This document shows, piece by piece, positions 59,962-64,000 of a stretch of 64,000 nt of DNA. Below the pieces are notes generated by a model, which had not been told where the DNA came from, made no database searches, and saw only the letters and a program-made list of their open reading frames with translations. A program made the translations under genes and the position numbers. Positions within the stretch are counted from its first letter, which is position 1. Each line of letters opens with the position of its first letter. Source of the stretch: Bacillus_CJ salitolerans (GTDB lineage: Bacteria > Bacillota > Bacilli > Bacillales > SA4); NCBI RefSeq assembly GCF_042680805.1, contig NZ_JBHUEM010000052.1:1-64000 (forward strand). The letters run 5' to 3'.

Positions 59962-60693
59962 ATGATTTGTATGGCCCATCGCGGTTGGTCTAGTAAAGCA
60001 CCAGAAAACACCTTGGCAGCCATTCAACTGGCATTAATGGAACCGAAAGTGACATGGATCGAGATTGATGTTCAGCTATCAAAAGATGGTATCCCCGTTG
60101 TTATTCATGACTTTACATTAGAGCGGACAACGAATGGTGTTGGACCTGTTCATGATTTAACTTTGCAGCAGCTCCAAAGACTAGACGCTGGAAGCTGGTT
60201 TTCACCAGTGTTTATCGATGAACGTATCCCGAGCCTTTCTGAAGTTCTACATGCTGTAAAAGGGAGATGTAAACTTAACATTGAGTTGAAAACGGCTGGT
60301 GATTTATACCCGTCTTTAGCGGAAAAAGTGGTTGCCCTCATACAAGAAATGAACATGGAGCAGGAGGTTGTAATTACCTCATTTGATCACGAGAAGATTC
60401 GCAGAATAAAGGAACGAAATACGAATATTCAAACTGGATTAATTATTTGGGGAAAGCCTACCTTACTGAAGGAACAGTTGAAAGAAACAGGAGCAACGAT
60501 TCTTTCAATGGCATTTCCTTTTTTAACACAAGAGTTTATAGAAGAAATGAAAAAAGAAGAGATAACGATATTTGCATGGACAGTCGATGAAGAAGATCAT
60601 ATGAAAGCGGTGTTACAACAAGATCCGTCCATCTATATTTGTACCAATTATCCTGACCGATTATTCAATGTAAATAATCTAGCCATTACGTAA
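59962..60693 (+). CDS. ugpQ: Cytoplasmic glycerophosphodiester phosphodiesterase, UgpQ-like
   Basis: A 243-residue GDPD with H6 in AHRGWSSKAPENT, E34 and D36 in IEIDVQLSKDG, and H49 in VIHDFTLERTTNGVG; no signal peptide. It would release glycerol-3-phosphate from diesters brought in by the adjacent importer. AGGAG fits the ATG at 59962. The third GDPD gene of the window follows 31 bases later. Confidence 0.92.
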   Translation: MICMAHRGWSSKAPENTLAAIQLALMEPKVTWIEIDVQLSKDGIPVVIHDFTLERTTNGVGPVHDLTLQQLQRLDAGSWFSPVFIDERIPSLSEVLHAVKGRCKLNIELKTAGDLYPSLAEKVVALIQEMNMEQEVVITSFDHEKIRRIKERNTNIQTGLIIWGKPTLLKEQLKETGATILSMAFPFLTQEFIEEMKKEEITIFAWTVDEEDHMKAVLQQDPSIYICTNYPDRLFNVNNLAIT

Positions 60694-60724
60694 GTTAACC
60701 TTATAAGAAGGGAAGTAATTTTAG

Positions 60725-62122
60725 ATGAAGTTAGAACATGCGCTAGTCATTACACTCAAATACATGTATCCCTTTTATCTTTTATTCTCCTTTATGGCGA
60801 AGCTCTTGTTTTTTTTACTAATTTGCTTCCCTTTATCCCTTTTTGTGGGTTTAGCAAATCTTGCACTGGTTCTTATCTTCGGATCTATTTGTCTAGTCAT
60901 TCATAAAAGGTATGCAAGACCCTTTATTATGGTGATTCATGGATTACTAGCATTTTTAGTAGCACTCGATTTTTCCTTTTACGAAGCGTTTCAGTCCCCT
61001 TTTTCACTTGCCTATTTTTCAATTCCTAATTTTTCTGTTTCTAGCTTTGAGCTTTACCACCCCACTATTTTCGTTATAGTTTTTCTCATATTGGATCTAA
61101 TTCTAGTTTATGTTTCTATGTCTAAAACGTCTACATTATCTGTAAAGGTCAGTAACCCTCGCGTCCCTAGAGTCATGTTAGTGGCTGGCTGTGTCTTATA
61201 TTTGTCGACTATTTTTCTGTCTTTTGATAAAGGTGGCCTCTTTTCGACGATTGAAAGTACAGATCCTATTACGTACCACCTTCTTGATGTAGGGCTGTTC
61301 CTCTTTCATTATGAAAAGCCGGTGTCAGCAGCAGGAACTGCAGTAAGAAGTGAAATGGAGGATTCTATTCATCCCTATTCATGGGTGAATCCTAAACTGC
61401 TTATTGCGCATGCAATGGGTGGGATTGATGAAAAGACATATACGAATAGTCTAGAAGCGTTCAAACAAAACTATGAGAAAGGATATAGAGTGTTTGAAGT
61501 GGACTTAATTGTAACTAGTGATGCTAAGGTAGTTGCGAGGCATGACTGGAGTCTTCATTCCTATGAAAAACTAGAACAAAATCATCCTAGGAAGCTATCT
61601 TTTGGACCCTTACATAGTGAGGAATTTCAAGATTTAAAGATTCATAGCCAATATACACCTCTCTCATTTGAAGATATTGTTCAGTTAATGACGGAGTATG
61701 ATGATATCTATCTTGTAACAGATACAAAAGGGACGCATCCTTACGAAATTAAGAACGTGTTTCGACAAATTGTGGATGCTAGTGTAAAAACAGATCCAAC
61801 TATTCTAGAGAGAATTATTCCTCAAATCTATAATGAAATGATGTACTACGTCATTCAAGACGTCTATCCATTTCAGGATATAATCTATACTTTATATAAA
61901 ACAAATGCTTCCGATGAGCGTGTATTGCAATTTTGTCTAGATAATAAGATTAAAGCTGTTACCATGTCCAAAAGTAGGTATTCAAAAGAATTTGCCGAGC
62001 AGCTCTCAAGTAATCACATTTATACTTTTGTACATACCATTAACAATAAGGAAAAGTCGATGGAGTATTTCAAATCAGGCGTTACAGGGCTGTATTCAGA
62101 CTTTCTCACACCGGAACAATAA
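60725..62122 (+). CDS. LtaS-like membrane domain fused to a GDPD domain
   Basis: A 465-residue protein. Residues 1-205 hold about five membrane segments whose pattern, ending in ITYHLLDVGLFLFH, resembles the membrane part of lipoteichoic acid synthase. Residues 222-465 are a GDPD-type barrel: H229 in LIAHAMGGIDEKTYTNS, E258 and D260 in FEVDLIVTSD, H273 in ARHDWS, and a closing YFKSGVTGLYSDF. The usual R-G after the first His is M-G, as in some glycerophosphodiesterase-like proteins, so activity may be altered. AAGGGAAG precedes the ATG. The domain would face outwards, suggesting action on polyglycerol-phosphate or glycerophosphodiesters at the surface. Confidence 0.75.
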   Translation: MKLEHALVITLKYMYPFYLLFSFMAKLLFFLLICFPLSLFVGLANLALVLIFGSICLVIHKRYARPFIMVIHGLLAFLVALDFSFYEAFQSPFSLAYFSIPNFSVSSFELYHPTIFVIVFLILDLILVYVSMSKTSTLSVKVSNPRVPRVMLVAGCVLYLSTIFLSFDKGGLFSTIESTDPITYHLLDVGLFLFHYEKPVSAAGTAVRSEMEDSIHPYSWVNPKLLIAHAMGGIDEKTYTNSLEAFKQNYEKGYRVFEVDLIVTSDAKVVARHDWSLHSYEKLEQNHPRKLSFGPLHSEEFQDLKIHSQYTPLSFEDIVQLMTEYDDIYLVTDTKGTHPYEIKNVFRQIVDASVKTDPTILERIIPQIYNEMMYYVIQDVYPFQDIIYTLYKTNASDERVLQFCLDNKIKAVTMSKSRYSKEFAEQLSSNHIYTFVHTINNKEKSMEYFKSGVTGLYSDFLTPEQ

Positions 62123-62210
62123 ACTATTACGAATACCGAAACTTGTCGATATATAGAGGGAAATTTTACATATTGTCGAATGTATCCTTATATAATGTTG
62201 GCAAGGGAAG

Positions 62211-63491
62211 ATGATACGGTTGTTAACAGAAAAACTATTCCTTCATGTGTTAATTATATTAATGCCCATTCTTATCTATTATGCTATCTTTGAAAAAAAG
62301 AAATTAACGAAAGCTCCTTATTTAATAGGAGTGTTGCATGGTGTATCTGCTTTTTTTTGCATGATATTTGCCTATAATAGCTATGGATTAAATTGGGATC
62401 TTCGGTATGTTCCATTAGTCCTTGCTGCAATTTATGGAGGTCCCCGTGCAGGAGGAATTGTGTTTGTAGTGATTGTTTTAACCAGGACGTTAATCGGTGG
62501 AGATGCTTTACTATTCGGATATGTTAGTGCTTTTCTAGCTTGTTCCGTACCGCTCATCTTTGCCAATAAATTCTTAAAGATACATCCGAAGAAACGTAAA
62601 AAAATAGCTCTGTTGTATGGGTTTTGGCCGGCACTTATTCAATTATTCATTTTAATCACATACATGATCATTAGTGAAATTCCAATTAAGGATACGGCTG
62701 AAATCATGTTATACATATGTGTTTTTGGCTTAATCCAAATTGTAGCAGTGGGATTTGCTGCTACATTATTTGAAGCCATTATCGAGAAACAGCTAATGAA
62801 AGAAGAAATGAATAGAAGTGAAAAGCTTCATACTCTTGGTGAGCTTGCTGCTTCCATTGCGCATGAGGTGAGAAATCCTCTAACGGTCGTAAAAGGGTTT
62901 CTTCAATTAATGAAAGAGACAAGCGAATCCAAAGCTGATCATCACCAATATTTATCACTTGTGTTAAGTGAGCTAGGAAGGGCAGAAGCGATTATAAGTG
63001 ATTATCTAAACTTTGCAAAACCACAGCTAGAAATGCTTCAGGAGCTGGAATTAAAAGAAGTTCTCCAGGAAATCGTCCTCCTTCTTGAACCGTTAGCAAC
63101 TAAACAAGGTGTGATATTACAGCATGAAATAGAAACGAGTGTTAAGCTGATAACTGATCGGAATAAGCTTAAACAAGCACTGGTAAATATTGTAAAAAAC
63201 GCGATTGAAGCAACAGATGATACTGGAAAGGTTTTCATTGAATTAAAGCTCGAGCAGACGAATGCAGTGATGATTATTCAGGACACAGGTAAGGGTATGT
63301 CAAAGGAACAACTATCTCGAATTGGTACTCTATTTTATACAACAAAAGATAAAGGAACCGGACTTGGAACAATGGTTTCTCTCCGAATTATTGAAGCGAT
63401 GAATGGGAAAGTTCTCTTTTCAAGTGAATTAGGTGTAGGTACAAAGGTGACCATAAGGCTCCCCATCTCATCTACAACAGAAGAACGTTAA
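62211..63491 (+). CDS. Sporulation-type sensor histidine kinase, KinB-like
   Basis: A 426-residue kinase with a 5TMR_LYT membrane sensor (about residues 8-195; DLRYVPLVLAAIYGGPRAGG is the diagnostic stretch), then HisKA with H218 in ASIAHEVRNPLTVVKGFLQL and an HATPase domain (NIVKNAIEA, DTGKGM, GTGLGT). The sequence around His matches kinases that feed the Spo0 phosphorelay, and no response regulator gene follows. The ATG at 62211 has AAGGGA only two bases away; the TTG at 62220 may be used. Confidence 0.88.
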   Translation: MIRLLTEKLFLHVLIILMPILIYYAIFEKKKLTKAPYLIGVLHGVSAFFCMIFAYNSYGLNWDLRYVPLVLAAIYGGPRAGGIVFVVIVLTRTLIGGDALLFGYVSAFLACSVPLIFANKFLKIHPKKRKKIALLYGFWPALIQLFILITYMIISEIPIKDTAEIMLYICVFGLIQIVAVGFAATLFEAIIEKQLMKEEMNRSEKLHTLGELAASIAHEVRNPLTVVKGFLQLMKETSESKADHHQYLSLVLSELGRAEAIISDYLNFAKPQLEMLQELELKEVLQEIVLLLEPLATKQGVILQHEIETSVKLITDRNKLKQALVNIVKNAIEATDDTGKVFIELKLEQTNAVMIIQDTGKGMSKEQLSRIGTLFYTTKDKGTGLGTMVSLRIIEAMNGKVLFSSELGVGTKVTIRLPISSTTEER

Positions 63492-63521
63492 ACGAGCTAA
63501 TCCACATTTAGCTCGTTTTGT
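63491..63521 (+). terminator. Terminator after the kinase gene
   Basis: AAACGAGCT (63491-63499) pairs with AGCTCGTTT (63511-63519), followed by TGTAGTTT; it overlaps the stop codon. Confidence 0.8.
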
Positions 63522-63705
63522 AGTTTATTCATCCTTCCAGATAACAGGTTCCTTTACATAAATTAGCCTAGCCGCACAAAAGGAAACATGCCATGCTTTG
63601 AAAAAATTGTAGTCATTAACTTTTGTTAATTTGATATTATTATATTATTCTGACAATATAGTAACTAGTAATACTAAACATATTCATATGAATGAGGTGG
63701 TTTAC

Positions 63706-64000
63706 ATGAGAAAGCATGTTGTGACATTTATTCAGATTCATGATGTGTGGATGATGTTAGTACTTGTTTTATTATCATTTATGGTCATTTTTACTCACTT
63801 AGCAAGTGGCATCCTATGGATCTATATTTTACTAGGAATACTCTTATATATTGTGAGTGAGTACACGACCCATCGTTTTTTCTTCCATATGAAAGCACCA
63901 AAGAACAAACTGTTTCTAAAGTTCATGAAAAGAATCCATTACGATCATCATGATGACCCAGATGATGTAAAGCTGTTATTTTTGCCGATTTGGTATAGCT
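63706..64000 (+). CDS. Fatty acid hydroxylase/sterol desaturase family protein (partial)
   Basis: The reading frame is cut by the window end after 98 codons. Two membrane segments (about residues 15-50) are followed by the His motifs HRFFFHM and HYDHHDDPDD, which form part of the di-iron site of the fatty acid hydroxylase superfamily. GAGGTGG lies before the ATG. The product probably modifies a membrane lipid or carotenoid; the rest lies outside the window. Confidence 0.82.
   Translation, partial: MRKHVVTFIQIHDVWMMLVLVLLSFMVIFTHLASGILWIYILLGILLYIVSEYTTHRFFFHMKAPKNKLFLKFMKRIHYDHHDDPDDVKLLFLPIWYS

Noticed and set aside
1..64000. tRNA, rRNA, replication origin or prophage genes.
   Set aside because: I looked for CCA-ended cloverleaf sequences, conserved rRNA stretches, DnaA-box clusters and phage structural genes and saw none.

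Overview
The window is chromosomal DNA from a low-GC, spore-forming member of the Bacillaceae. This rests on gene content: a GerPA/GerPF-type spore germination protein, a Spo0E-like phosphatase, a KinB-like sporulation kinase, divergent swrR-swrC, a Bacillus-type petrobactin importer (yclNOPQ), CcpA- and Fur-type operators, and strong AGGAGG ribosome binding sites with ATG, GTG and TTG starts. No rRNA, tRNA, CRISPR array or complete insertion sequence was seen.

Layout. Positions 150-3300 hold a very AT-rich three-gene operon: an NdpA-like nucleoid-associated protein, a PD-(D/E)XK-like nuclease and an unknown protein. It looks acquired and is followed by an orphan C-terminal gene fragment; it is the best candidate for an undescribed (probably anti-phage) system. 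Positions 3733-6551 carry a membrane-anchored glycerophosphodiester phosphodiesterase (GDPD), a DUF2294/MpsC protein and an SbtA-type bicarbonate permease. Positions 8014-18224 are an iron region: a hydroxamate-type siderophore importer, a divergent ferredoxin/flavodoxin-NADP reductase, a MarR regulator, yclNOPQ and the haem monooxygenase hmoA, with three clear Fur-box sites. Positions 18379-30931 are mixed: small ORFs, a Spo0E-like gene, two genes interrupted by in-frame TGA codons, a LysE exporter, two c-di-GMP enzymes, a CAP-domain lipoprotein, speD, and a minus-strand run of small uncharacterised genes with a DUF421 protein. Positions 31345-35096 are a cobalamin riboswitch followed by a B12-independent class I ribonucleotide reductase. 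Positions 35478-53867 hold two MFS transporters (one with a Fur box), a chemotaxis receptor, swrC/swrR, an alpha/beta hydrolase, an M24-M20-M24 peptidase operon, a GerP-like protein and a membrane-anchored penicillin acylase with a perfect cre site. Positions 54311-62122 are a glycerophosphodiester scavenging operon (GlpP, HAD phosphatase, UgpCAEB-type ABC importer, two GDPDs, one fused to an LtaS-like membrane domain). A KinB-like kinase and the start of a fatty acid hydroxylase-family gene close the window.

Four repeat families stand out. R1 is a hairpin-bearing intergenic repeat (four copies). R2 is an element of about 215-235 bp (two copies) that supplies the last codons and stop of the gene it follows. 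A 52-bp tandem repeat occurs at two loci 46 kb apart. An array of nine short motifs spaced by two helical turns lies before the RNR promoter. The start codons given here are those best supported by ribosome binding sites and are often downstream of the longest open frame.
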